Source: an uncultured Eubacteriales bacterium
GTDB lineage: Bacteria > Bacillota > Clostridia > Peptostreptococcales > Anaerovoracaceae
Reading direction: 5' to 3'
Length of the DNA stretch: 16,151 nt
Assembly: GCA_900542565.1 (NCBI GenBank)
Contig: UQOC01000055.1
Span: 1 to 16,151, forward strand
The translations under genes were made by a program, and so were the position numbers. Shown one piece after another: positions 6,444 through 13,503 of this stretch. The first letter of the stretch is position 1. Each line of letters starts with the position of its first letter. Below the pieces are notes generated by a model. That model was not told the DNA's origin, did not search any database, and saw only the letters and a program-made list of their open reading frames with translations.

Positions 6444-7433
6444 TTATTCGTTTTTTATCTTCTCTCTGGACAGATCAATGGTTATCGCCGTGCCTTTTCC
6501 TATGACAGACCTGGCGCTTATCTTGTGGCCCAGATTGTCGCATATGCGCCGTGCCAGATAAAGGCCTATGCCGCTGGCATGCTTGTCCTTTCTGCCGTTA
6601 TAGCCTGTATATCCTTTTTCAAATATCCTGGGCAGGTCTTCGGGAGCTATTCCTATGCCGGTGTCCTCTATACACAGTATATCCTTTTCCGGAGAATAAA
6701 TGGATATCTTTCCCGATCTGGTATATTTAAGGGCATTGGACAGTACCTGCTCTATAACGAACAGAAGCCATTTTTCATCGGTTATTACCCTGGTGTTTAT
6801 GGGCTGATAGTCCAGTCCGATCTTTCGTGAAATGAATTCTCCGGAAAACCTTCTGACCGCCTGTCTGACGATACTGTCCATATCGTACTCTTCTATGACA
6901 TAGTCTGTGTCTTCCGAATCAAGTCGCAGGAACATCAGCACCATTTCCACATACTGTTCTATCCTTGTCAGATCTGCCGAAAGCCTCCTTGAAAGGTCAG
7001 TATCCTGGTTCTGAAGGTTCAGTCTCATGGAAGCTATGGGCGTCTTGATCTGATGGGCCCAGGCAGTGTAATAATCGATGGTATCAGTGTAGCGGCTGTT
7101 GAGCCGGGTATATATATCAGCCTCTTCCCTGCGCAGCGTTTCTATGATCTTCTGATAATCCTTTTCCTCTATGGAATCGGCAGGAGGCAGATCGTTCATG
7201 AGCTGAGAAGTAAGCTTGCTTATCTCGGCAAGTTCCCTGTGTTTTTTTGCAGCATGCCTGAAATCAGCAGCCATCAGCCCGCTGCCGATCAAGAAGCACA
7301 GTGTCATCGGATATAGTACAGCAGCCAGCGGCAGTTGGTACAGAAAAAACGATATGACCAATACTGCCCCGAAGATAAAATAGCCGATTATGGTGATCCT
7401 ATGCTGTTTTAAATACGAACTGAATAATTTCAT
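6444..7433 (-). CDS. bceS: Intramembrane-sensing histidine kinase, BceS type
   Basis: A 329-residue sensor kinase. Two helices (about 13-31 and 36-56) are joined by only a few residues, so there is no external sensor domain. This is the hallmark of BceS-type kinases, which take their signal from the partner ABC transporter. Residues 59-120 are a charged helical linker. The phospho-acceptor is H127 in WAHQIKTP. The catalytic domain shows N box SNALKYT (N233), G1 DTGIGI (257-262), FEKGYTGYNGR (271-281, characteristic of this group) and G2 SGIGLYLA (287-294). The gene starts six bases after the regulator stop with no strong ribosome site, suggesting coupled translation. bceAB follows, but from its own promoter. 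BceS is used here as a family name; the drug sensed is unknown. Confidence 0.93.
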   Translation of the reverse strand: MKLFSSYLKQHRITIIGYFIFGAVLVISFFLYQLPLAAVLYPMTLCFLIGSGLMAADFRHAAKKHRELAEISKLTSQLMNDLPPADSIEEKDYQKIIETLRREEADIYTRLNSRYTDTIDYYTAWAHQIKTPIASMRLNLQNQDTDLSRRLSADLTRIEQYVEMVLMFLRLDSEDTDYVIEEYDMDSIVRQAVRRFSGEFISRKIGLDYQPINTRVITDEKWLLFVIEQVLSNALKYTRSGKISIYSPEKDILCIEDTGIGIAPEDLPRIFEKGYTGYNGRKDKHASGIGLYLARRICDNLGHKISARSVIGKGTAITIDLSREKIKNE

Positions 7434-7439
7434 GATGTG

Positions 7440-8111
7440 TCATTCTATTATGTATCCAACGCCGAATTTGGTGGTGATAAAATCCTGAAGCCCTGCTGCT
7501 TCAAGCTTTTTCCTTAGCCTGCCCACATTGACGGTCAAAGTATTTTCGTCAACAAAGCTGTCAGTTTCCCAAAGGATCTGCATAAGCTTTTCTCTGCTGA
7601 CAACCTTTCCTTTATCCTGCATCAGTGTAAGGAGTATCCTGTATTCGTTTTTAGTAAGGTTTATCTTTTCATCTTCGTACACCAGAGTATTATCGCCTGT
7701 ATTAAGCAGAGCGCCCCTGTGCTCCAGCACCGGAACGCCTTTGGAAAAATCGTAAGTGCGCCTGAGCATTGCCTGTATCTTTGCCATGAGCACGCTCTGG
7801 TCAAACGGTTTGACGATAAAATCATCCCCGCCCATATTTACGGCCATGACGATATTCATATTATCAGATGCCGAAGAAATAAATATCACCGGCACCTGAG
7901 AAACCTTGCGTATCTCGCTGAGCCAGTGATAACCGTCATAAAAAGGCAATGAAATATCAAGCAGCACAAGATGCGGAGAAAACGCAGCAAATTCTGACAT
8001 GACATTTCTGAAATCTTCCACATAAGCCGCTTCAAGTCCCCAGACCCTGGCCTGTTCTTTTATAGCCTGAGCGATCCCCATGTCGTCTTCCACAATAAGC
8101 AATCTATACAT
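7440..8111 (-). CDS. bceR: OmpR-family response regulator, BceR type
   Basis: A 223-residue regulator with a receiver domain (1-112) and a winged-helix DNA-binding domain (about 125-223). Receiver residues are E8, D9 and D10, the phospho-acceptor D52 in LLDISLPFYDG, S79 and K101 in VKPF. The C-terminal domain contains NEYRILLTL and the recognition-helix region DENTLTVNVGRLRKKL. It forms an operon with the following kinase and should be phosphorylated by it, then bind the TTACA-N4-TGTAA site in front of bceAB. AAGGGG precedes the start. No promoter could be found in the 87 bases between glyA and this gene, so transcription may depend on read-through from glyA or on a promoter inside glyA. Confidence 0.95.
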   Translation of the reverse strand: MYRLLIVEDDMGIAQAIKEQARVWGLEAAYVEDFRNVMSEFAAFSPHLVLLDISLPFYDGYHWLSEIRKVSQVPVIFISSASDNMNIVMAVNMGGDDFIVKPFDQSVLMAKIQAMLRRTYDFSKGVPVLEHRGALLNTGDNTLVYEDEKINLTKNEYRILLTLMQDKGKVVSREKLMQILWETDSFVDENTLTVNVGRLRKKLEAAGLQDFITTKFGVGYIIE

Positions 8112-8142
8112 TGTCCCCTTTTCCCCCTTTTGAAAATTCCCG

Positions 8143-8180
8143 AAAAGCAGGACGCCTGGCGGATGGCCTGCCGTCCGTGC
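8143..8180 (-). terminator. GC-rich hairpin after glyA, weak terminator or attenuator
   Basis: Read on the minus strand, GCA-GGACG pairs with CGTCC-TGC (8 bp with one bulged C). A small inner GGC/GCC stem adds to it, and TTTT follows. The U-tract is short, so termination is probably partial. It lies between the glyA stop and the regulator gene. Confidence 0.4.
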
Positions 8181-8198
8181 AGACGCCCGGCAGGTTTG

Positions 8199-9446
8199 CT
8201 ACTTATATTCTTCTCTGAGCTGTTTGATGAGCTCGTCTATCCTGTGTACTACTTTGACGAAATCGTCCTCTTTATATCCTCTGGTCGTCATAGGAGCAGT
8301 TCCTATGCGCACGCCGGAAGTCTCCTTCGGAGAACGCTTTTCGCAAGGCACGCAGTTCTTGTTGAGGGTTATGCCTATCTGATCGCACCTTTCCTGGAGC
8401 ACTCGTCCGCTGAACGGTTCGTCCGACAGGTCAAGGAGTATCAGATGGTTGTCTGTACCTCCCGTTACAACTTTATATCCCAGCTTGATAAATTCGTCGG
8501 AAAGGGCTTTGCAGTTCTTCACCACCTGTTTGGCATATTCTTTATACTCAGGTCTTAGAGCTTCTTCGGCACAGATGGCCTTTGCTGCTATGATATGCTC
8601 CAGCGGGCCGCCCTGGGCATAAGGGAATACGGCGCTGTCTACTTTCTTTGCAAGCTCTTTTCTGGCAAAGATCAATCCGCCCCTCGGCCCTCTGAGGGTC
8701 TTGTGGGTGGTGGTGGTTATTATATCCGCATATCCGAACGGTGACGGATGTGCTCCGCCTGCTACCAGGCCGGCAATATGGGCCATGTCGACCATGAAGT
8801 ATGCTCCGGTCTCTCTGGCTATATCAGCAAAAGCCTTGAAATCGATTATCCTTGAATATGCGGATGCTCCGGTCAGTATCAGCTGAGGTTTATATTCGAT
8901 GGCTTTCTTTCTCACATCGTCCATATCTATGTAACCTCTGTCGTCCACATCATAAAATACCATGTTGTAGAGTTTTCCGCTGAAATTTACGGAAGAACCG
9001 TGGGTCAGGTGGCCGCCGTTGTCAAGAGTCAGCGACAGTATAGTATCTCCTGGGTTCAGGATGGCCTTGTAAGCCGCAAAATTGGCCTGAGAGCCACTGT
9101 GGGGCTGTACATTGACATGGTAGTCAGTATCGAATACTTTTCTCCACATATCGCAGGCATATTCCTCAAGCTGGTCTACAAATTCAGTGCCTCCATAATA
9201 ACGGCTGGTGTTGCCGGAAGTCCTTACATATGGATAGCCTTCGGCGTATTTCCAGCTGAGGCAGCTCCCGCAGGCGGCCAATATGGCTTCTGAACAGTAA
9301 TTTTCGGAGGCTATGAGCTCCACATTGTTCTTCTGTCGGTTGTATTCTCCTTCTATAAAGGCGCCAACTGTCGGCGAGGCTTTTTTTATGAGCTCTATAT
9401 TTTCCAAATTATAATTGCTGTTATCTTTTCCGTTGATGTCGAACAT
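8199..9446 (-). CDS. glyA: Serine hydroxymethyltransferase
   Basis: A 415-residue PLP enzyme that converts serine and tetrahydrofolate to glycine and methylene-tetrahydrofolate, the main source of one-carbon units. K249 in TTTTHKTLRGPRGG forms the Schiff base. D220 and H223 (VDMAHIAG) bind the cofactor, and VELIASENY (42-50) and PHSGSQAN (115-122) are the expected signatures. Between EGYP (69-72) and RYYGG (82-86) it carries YVRTSGNTS where E. coli GlyA has two residues, a net insertion of seven in the active-site region. GGAGG lies six bases before the ATG. It has its own promoter. folC is also in the window, linking two folate one-carbon genes, though not in one operon. Confidence 0.97.
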   Translation of the reverse strand: MFDINGKDNSNYNLENIELIKKASPTVGAFIEGEYNRQKNNVELIASENYCSEAILAACGSCLSWKYAEGYPYVRTSGNTSRYYGGTEFVDQLEEYACDMWRKVFDTDYHVNVQPHSGSQANFAAYKAILNPGDTILSLTLDNGGHLTHGSSVNFSGKLYNMVFYDVDDRGYIDMDDVRKKAIEYKPQLILTGASAYSRIIDFKAFADIARETGAYFMVDMAHIAGLVAGGAHPSPFGYADIITTTTHKTLRGPRGGLIFARKELAKKVDSAVFPYAQGGPLEHIIAAKAICAEEALRPEYKEYAKQVVKNCKALSDEFIKLGYKVVTGGTDNHLILLDLSDEPFSGRVLQERCDQIGITLNKNCVPCEKRSPKETSGVRIGTAPMTTRGYKEDDFVKVVHRIDELIKQLREEYK

Positions 9447-9479
9447 TTTTATCCTCCGTAAATCACAAAATCATGTCTA

Positions 9480-9508
9480 ATTTTAGCACATTACAGTGTT
9501 TAATTCAA
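9480..9508 (-). promoter_or_regulatory. Promoter of glyA
   Basis: On the minus strand TTGAAT (9503-9508), a 17-bp spacer and TAAAAT (9480-9485) with an extended TGC before the -10 form a good sigma-A promoter. The leader is roughly 27 bases, too short for a riboswitch. Confidence 0.78.
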
Positions 9509-9562
9509 GGTCAATATTGCCCGGCGCAGGCCAGCAAATATTGCCCTGCCCAAATTTTGACC
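9509..9562. repeat. Direct and inverted repeats upstream of the glyA promoter
   Basis: AATATTGCCC occurs twice as a direct repeat (9513-9522 and 9537-9546), 24 bp apart. GGTCAA (9509-9514) and TTGACC (9557-9562) frame the block as an inverted repeat. It abuts the -35 box of glyA, a usual place for an activator site. No known regulator motif was recognised. Confidence 0.35.
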
Positions 9563-9617
9563 TGCTGCCGCAAGCTGCTGTCTTTCCCTTTGCCGCCTTT
9601 CATCCTCCGCTGTCTTT

Positions 9618-10286
9618 TTATTCTTCCCAGTGGGCTGTAGCTTCTTCTGTTTCCCATGCTGATCCTTCTTCCAGCTTCAATATGGAAACCTCAAAGGCTT
9701 TTCTTATTTCAGATTCGCCGTCCTCAAGCTTTTTCTTGTATTCTCTGCTCTGTATCCTCCCTTCCAGACAGATCCTGGTCCCCACCGTCATCCTGTCTGC
9801 AAAATTGGCATTGCGCCCCCATGCGATGCACGGAACATAATCCGATTTGTTATACATCCTGTTGACAGCCACCATCAGATCACATATATCCCTCCCAAGG
9901 GGCGATGTTCTCTTGACCGGCGGTTTGCATAAAAAACCTTCCAGAAAAATGTAATTTTCATAATATGTATCTTCAGGCTCAATGTCGATCTCACGGGCGA
10001 ATATTACCACATTGAGCTTGTTTTTCCCGTCTGCCGTTTCGTTATAAGTCCTTACCTGTCCGATGATCTCTACAAAATCCCCTTCTTCCGGCGGTCTTTC
10101 ATAGATCAGTCTTTCGGAGATCATAACATTGATCTCATCCACATAACCGCTCCTCCTTTCAATTCCGAGGATAAAAGTGTAGAATATCTCACCGTAGGTC
10201 TTATGGCTGAACTTCAGCGGAGTAGCGACAATCCCGCTGACCACAGCTTTATTGGTCTGGTAAATATTATCAGTTGTGCTTTTCAT
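9618..10286 (-). CDS. SSB-like protein with two OB folds
   Basis: A 222-residue protein of the single-stranded DNA-binding family with two tandem OB folds. The C-terminal one (about 111-207) is clearly SSB-like: LEGFLCKPPVKRTSPLGRDI, AVNRMYN, YVPCIAWGRNANF and CLEGRIQSREY follow the canonical SSB pattern. The N-terminal one (about 11-101) is a diverged copy with FVEIIGQVRTYN as its matching last strands. The protein ends in a short acidic tail (ATAHWEE) that lacks the DDDIPF-type tip used by canonical SSB to recruit partners. It is therefore probably a second, specialised SSB and not the replication SSB, which is usually encoded between rpsF and rpsR. GGGAGGG precedes the ATG. It stands alone between the thrE terminator and glyA. 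Confidence 0.85.
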   Translation of the reverse strand: MKSTTDNIYQTNKAVVSGIVATPLKFSHKTYGEIFYTFILGIERRSGYVDEINVMISERLIYERPPEEGDFVEIIGQVRTYNETADGKNKLNVVIFAREIDIEPEDTYYENYIFLEGFLCKPPVKRTSPLGRDICDLMVAVNRMYNKSDYVPCIAWGRNANFADRMTVGTRICLEGRIQSREYKKKLEDGESEIRKAFEVSILKLEEGSAWETEEATAHWEE

Positions 10287-10311
10287 AGATTCCCTCCCAA
10301 AGAAACTCGCT

Positions 10312-10340
10312 ATTGTATAGTCTATTATTTCTCCGGGAAA
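10312..10340 (-). promoter_or_regulatory. Possible promoter of the SSB-like gene
   Basis: TACAAT (10312-10317) is a good -10 box, but the element 17 bp upstream is TTTCCC (10335-10340), a poor -35. A promoter is needed here because the upstream operon ends in a terminator. Confidence 0.35.
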
Positions 10341-10357
10341 GTTATGCCTGATAAGAT

Positions 10358-10391
10358 AAAAGCCGGCCCACAGGCAAATCTGCCTGCCGGC
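10358..10391 (-). terminator. Terminator of the valS-folC-thrE operon
   Basis: The minus-strand RNA forms GCCGG/CCGGC (10387-10391 with 10362-10366) topped by CAGGCA/TGCCTG (10381-10386 with 10371-10376) with a four-base loop and a four-base bulge. TTTTA follows. It starts 13 bases after the stop of the exporter C-subunit gene. Confidence 0.8.
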
Positions 10392-10403
10392 CGGACTTTC
10401 CGG

Positions 10404-10835
10404 TCACTTTCTCTTGTACAGGAATATCCTGATGTATCTGGATAAAACCGATACAAGCATGAATCCCAGTGCGATAGCCAAGGCTATTGTTATGGTGTTC
10501 ACGCCGTTTTCTACGAACATGGTGTCATCCTGATTGACCAGCCCTTCCATGGTATAATACAGGCTTCCGCCCGGAATCAGGGGGACAGCAGCTGCTGTCA
10601 GGAATATCGTCGCCGGAGCTCTGTTGACCCTCGCCATTATTTCTGCGTATACCGCAACAAAGATCGATGCTATGAAATACGGTACAAAGAGCCCCTCTGT
10701 CATGGTCTGGGCTATAAGATAGACTGCCCATGTTACTGTGCCTCCGGCCGTTGCCATTATTATCTGCCTGCCTCGCATTTTCAGGAAAATGGCAAATCCC
10801 AGCGAACCTACCGTTGCAGCAATTATCTGTATCAT
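10404..10835 (-). CDS. Threonine/serine exporter family, C-terminal half (YjjB-like)
   Basis: A 143-residue membrane protein corresponding to the C-terminal (ThrE_2, DUF3815-type) half of the ThrE exporter. Helices are seen at about 2-20, 25-45, 50-69, 77-97 and 113-134. EIMARVNRAPATIFL (65-79) and VPLIPGGSLYYTM (84-96) are the conserved family stretches. In many bacteria ThrE is one polypeptide; here, as in the YjjP/YjjB pair, it is split in two. GGAGGT sits five bases before the ATG, inside the end of the preceding gene, and start and stop overlap by 4 bp, so the two halves are made together. The substrate could be threonine, serine or a dicarboxylate; the family is not uniform. Confidence 0.9.
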   Translation of the reverse strand: MIQIIAATVGSLGFAIFLKMRGRQIIMATAGGTVTWAVYLIAQTMTEGLFVPYFIASIFVAVYAEIMARVNRAPATIFLTAAAVPLIPGGSLYYTMEGLVNQDDTMFVENGVNTITIALAIALGFMLVSVLSRYIRIFLYKRK

Positions 10836-11599
10836 AATGTACCTCCGGACAAGATCATCGGCAGTGCAAATCCGCAGGCGATAGCGGCTGCAAGCATTAC
10901 CGAATTGGCAAAACGCAAAAGCCCGGTCCCGATATCACCGGCCAGCATATCCCTGATGGAATTGGTCACAGCAATGCCCGGTATGAGCAGCATGATGCCG
11001 CCTATCATCACCTTATCTATGTGGACGCTTATGCCAAGGGGCACAGACAGTACCGCAACGGTACCTGCAATGATCGATGAAATAAACATGAGCGCCATGG
11101 CGTTACTTTCATATTTTGAGAAAAAGCCTCTGACAGCCGTGATTATTATGCCCAGAGCTGCAGCATAAAGGCCGTCGGCTATATTTCCTCCGAAAAATAC
11201 GGCAAATCCTCCCGCTGCCATGACTGCTCCCAGATACTGCACCCATTTGGGAAGCTGACGGCGGTTCATCACTTCTTCGTATTTTTCTTTCAGGGTATCC
11301 AGATCCGGCGTATTTGCGCATATATATCTTGACAGATCGTTAAGATAATCGAGCCTGTCAAAATTGGTATCACTTCTGACGATACGCCTTATCTGCGTTA
11401 TTATGTTTCCGTTGGGGTCCTCAAATGTCACCTGTATATTTGAGGTGATGATAAAAGCGTTGACCCGGTCTTGTTCACACCCGTAGGCAGCGCACATACG
11501 CTCTATGCTGTCCTCGACCCTTTCCACTTCGGCTCCGCAGACCAGCATCTCCTCGGCAATATCCAAAATAGCCTGAAGCAGTTTGGAATAATCCATCAT
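10832..11599 (-). CDS. Threonine/serine exporter family, N-terminal half (YjjP-like)
   Basis: A 255-residue protein matching the N-terminal (ThrE, DUF1212-type) half. Residues 1-115 are a soluble domain with the conserved CGAEVERVEDSIERM (21-35). About five helices follow (118-138, 142-158, 166-187, 195-212, 228-250). LLIPGIAVTNSIRDMLAGD (204-222) is the family signature. The frame is open up to 11662, but ATG 11599 is chosen because it overlaps the upstream stop as ATGA and has GGAG five bases before it. A second ATG directly follows and could serve instead. It should form a transporter with the next gene product. Its place behind valS and folC is probably operon convenience and not a pathway link. 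Confidence 0.9.
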   Translation of the reverse strand: MMDYSKLLQAILDIAEEMLVCGAEVERVEDSIERMCAAYGCEQDRVNAFIITSNIQVTFEDPNGNIITQIRRIVRSDTNFDRLDYLNDLSRYICANTPDLDTLKEKYEEVMNRRQLPKWVQYLGAVMAAGGFAVFFGGNIADGLYAAALGIIITAVRGFFSKYESNAMALMFISSIIAGTVAVLSVPLGISVHIDKVMIGGIMLLIPGIAVTNSIRDMLAGDIGTGLLRFANSVMLAAAIACGFALPMILSGGTL

Positions 11600-12039
11600 C
11601 TTATCTCCAATCGCATTATCTCCGGATGACATGTTTTCTGATATTGCGGACATTGGGCGCACTCAAAGAAAAGCGGCGCTTCTGACGGATCTACGGTTTC
11701 AAACCCCAGAGTCCTGAAAAATCCCGGCGCTCTTGCAACGAGAAAGAGCTCGCTGCCTCCCCTTTCTTTGATCTCCTTTATGACTTTGTCGACCATTATC
11801 CTGCCTATGCCGAACTTACGGAAAAGCCTGTCGACCGCTATACCGTCTATGATGTATTTCCCCTGCCTAAGGGCCAGCACGCAGCCTCCGATAAGCACAT
11901 CGCCGGTGTGAGTTACTTTCCAGCACTTCACTATATCTGTGTCGACTTCTTCGTCTCCGTCAAATTCCAGCTCGTTCTCAACGAAAAATTTTACCAGTCT
12001 TTCATATTCATCCGTTGATTGTATCTTAAACTTGAGCAT
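11596..12039 (-). CDS. GNAT-family N-acetyltransferase with C-terminal cysteine motif
   Basis: A 147-residue acetyltransferase. The acetyl-CoA loop is seen at RKFGIGRIMVDKVI (74-87), preceded by the central strand YIIDGIAVD (62-70). FLVARAPGFFRTLGFETV (99-116) is the typical late GNAT motif. The C-terminus carries ECAQCPQYQKTCHPE, with cysteines at 127, 130 and 137, a pattern I recall from clostridial relatives. It may bind metal (inference). The acceptor substrate is unknown; the length and motif resemble ArgA-like or small-molecule acetyltransferases. A GTG at 12048 is possible, but ATG 12039 has GAGG eight bases upstream. It overlaps the folC stop by 14 bp and the next gene by 4 bp, so all are one operon. 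Confidence 0.85.
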   Translation of the reverse strand: MLKFKIQSTDEYERLVKFFVENELEFDGDEEVDTDIVKCWKVTHTGDVLIGGCVLALRQGKYIIDGIAVDRLFRKFGIGRIMVDKVIKEIKERGGSELFLVARAPGFFRTLGFETVDPSEAPLFFECAQCPQYQKTCHPEIMRLEIR

Positions 12040-13399
12040 CTGTTTCACCTCTGTTAAAAAGTGTTCTTACCTTTCCTATCATATACAGCGATCCGGCATA
12101 TATTACCATATCATAATCTTCAGCCAGAGCGCAGGCCATGCGCCATGCGTCCTCAATGGCCGGCACTATACGGCACTGTCCTCCAAGGGACTGTATCTTT
12201 GCCGCAAGATCGGCTGCTCTGAGCTTCCGCGGACTGTCCGGCTCTGTGGCGATAAAATCACCTGTCATCCTGAAAAAATGAGAAAGTATGCCGTCCACAT
12301 CCTTGTCGGCAAGTATTCCGATCACCATCAATATCCTGGCTTCAGGATACATGGCTGTCACAGCATCAGCCAGAGCCCTGGCCCCGCCCGGATTGTGGGC
12401 ACCATCAATGATGGTCACAGTCTTTTCTGAAGCTTCGGCATATCCTGCTGCGCAGTAAGACCCTCCATGATCTTCCCGTTTAGCGTGCATGACTTCAAGC
12501 CGGCCTATCTGCCGTGCACCGGCCAGTCCGTCATAAAGTTCCTGCTGTGTAAAATGTATATGCCCGTCTTTTTCCAGGACTTTAAGTGCAGTCATGGCGG
12601 CTGCGGCGTTTTCTATCTGATGTTTTCCTGCCATGGAGATCTTCACATTGCAAAGATCTTCTCCCAATATGACCGCATCAAATACACTTCCCTGCAGGTT
12701 CTCCTGTTTTGCCGCCAGCGGCATATCTTTTACCTCAAATATACGGCAATTCTTTTCAGCGGCTCTCCGCCGGATGACCTCAAGGGCTTTCGGATTCTTT
12801 GCGCTTGTTACCACCGGGCAGCCGTCTTTTATTATACCCGCCTTTTCGGCAGCTATTTCTTCTATGGTGTCACCCAATCTGTCCATATGGTCCATGGATA
12901 TTGAAGTTATGACCGTTACCAGCGGCGATCTGCATACATTTGTGGAATCTCCCGTGCCTCCAAGGCCCACTTCAAGGATGGCAAAATCGCAGTCTTTTTC
13001 TTTAAAATATACCAGAGCTATGGCAGTGATGACCTCAAACTCTGTGGGAGACTGGTCGCCGTCATTTACCATGGCCTGTGCAGCAGCGAGCACCTTATCT
13101 GTATAGACCGCCAGGTCGCTGTCGCTTATACATCGTCCATCTAGTTCTATCCGTTCGTTAAAATTTTCCAGAAAAGGCGAAGTATAAAGGCCGGTCCTGT
13201 ATCCGGCTTCCTGCATCACGCTGTATATATATCTGGACACTGAGCCTTTGCCGTTGGTTCCTGCAATGTGGATGACTTTCAGTTCATCTTGGGGATTTCC
13301 CAGAAGTTCAAGGAGCCTTGTCATCCGCTCAAGACCCAGTACGCTTCCGAACCGCTGAAACTGATGGATTTTTTCTATCGGGTTTTCTTTTTTTGTCAT
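12026..13399 (-). CDS. folC: Folylpolyglutamate synthase / dihydrofolate synthase
   Basis: A 457-residue Mur-ligase-family enzyme that adds glutamate to folates, and in many bacteria also to dihydropteroate. The ATP loop is HIAGTNGKGSV (44-54). LYTSPFLENFNERI (71-84) is the substrate-binding loop. EVGLGGTGDSTNV (143-155) replaces the more usual GGRLDATN form, and SMDHMDRLGDTIEEIA (168-183) and DGAHNPGGARAL further on complete the set. Whether it has one or both activities cannot be told; no folP or folK is in the window. The ribosome site is poor, with AAGGA about 19 bases from the ATG, so expression may be kept low or coupled to the upstream message. It follows valS by 104 bases and overlaps the GNAT gene. 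Confidence 0.95.
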   Translation of the reverse strand: MTKKENPIEKIHQFQRFGSVLGLERMTRLLELLGNPQDELKVIHIAGTNGKGSVSRYIYSVMQEAGYRTGLYTSPFLENFNERIELDGRCISDSDLAVYTDKVLAAAQAMVNDGDQSPTEFEVITAIALVYFKEKDCDFAILEVGLGGTGDSTNVCRSPLVTVITSISMDHMDRLGDTIEEIAAEKAGIIKDGCPVVTSAKNPKALEVIRRRAAEKNCRIFEVKDMPLAAKQENLQGSVFDAVILGEDLCNVKISMAGKHQIENAAAAMTALKVLEKDGHIHFTQQELYDGLAGARQIGRLEVMHAKREDHGGSYCAAGYAEASEKTVTIIDGAHNPGGARALADAVTAMYPEARILMVIGILADKDVDGILSHFFRMTGDFIATEPDSPRKLRAADLAAKIQSLGGQCRIVPAIEDAWRMACALAEDYDMVIYAGSLYMIGKVRTLFNRGETDAQV

Positions 13400-13441
13400 T
13401 ATGTATGTTGTCTTTCGTTCCTTTCATGGTTGTTGAGCGGG

Positions 13442-13480
13442 AGGCCGGCTTTTTACGGAATTCACGGAAAAAGCCAGCCT
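13442..13480 (-). other. Stem-loop without U-tract between valS and folC
   Basis: A 13-bp inverted repeat (13442-13454 with 13468-13480) with a 13-base loop. The single plus-strand C/A mismatch at 13446/13476 is a G-U wobble in minus-strand RNA. No T-run follows, so it is not an intrinsic terminator. It may be an RNA-processing or stability element that sets different levels of valS and folC messages (inference). Confidence 0.55.
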
Positions 13481-13503
13481 GCGGTTTTTCGGCTGAACGC
13501 CGC

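Noticed and set aside
9447..9479. Glycine or folate riboswitch in the glyA leader
   Set aside because: The leader from the mapped promoter boxes is about 27 bases, too short for either aptamer.
9511..9603. Possible 30-codon small protein gene (minus strand) between the SSB-like gene and glyA
   Set aside because: GGAGG abuts the ATG with no spacing, there is no promoter of its own, and the region is better explained by repeats upstream of the glyA promoter.
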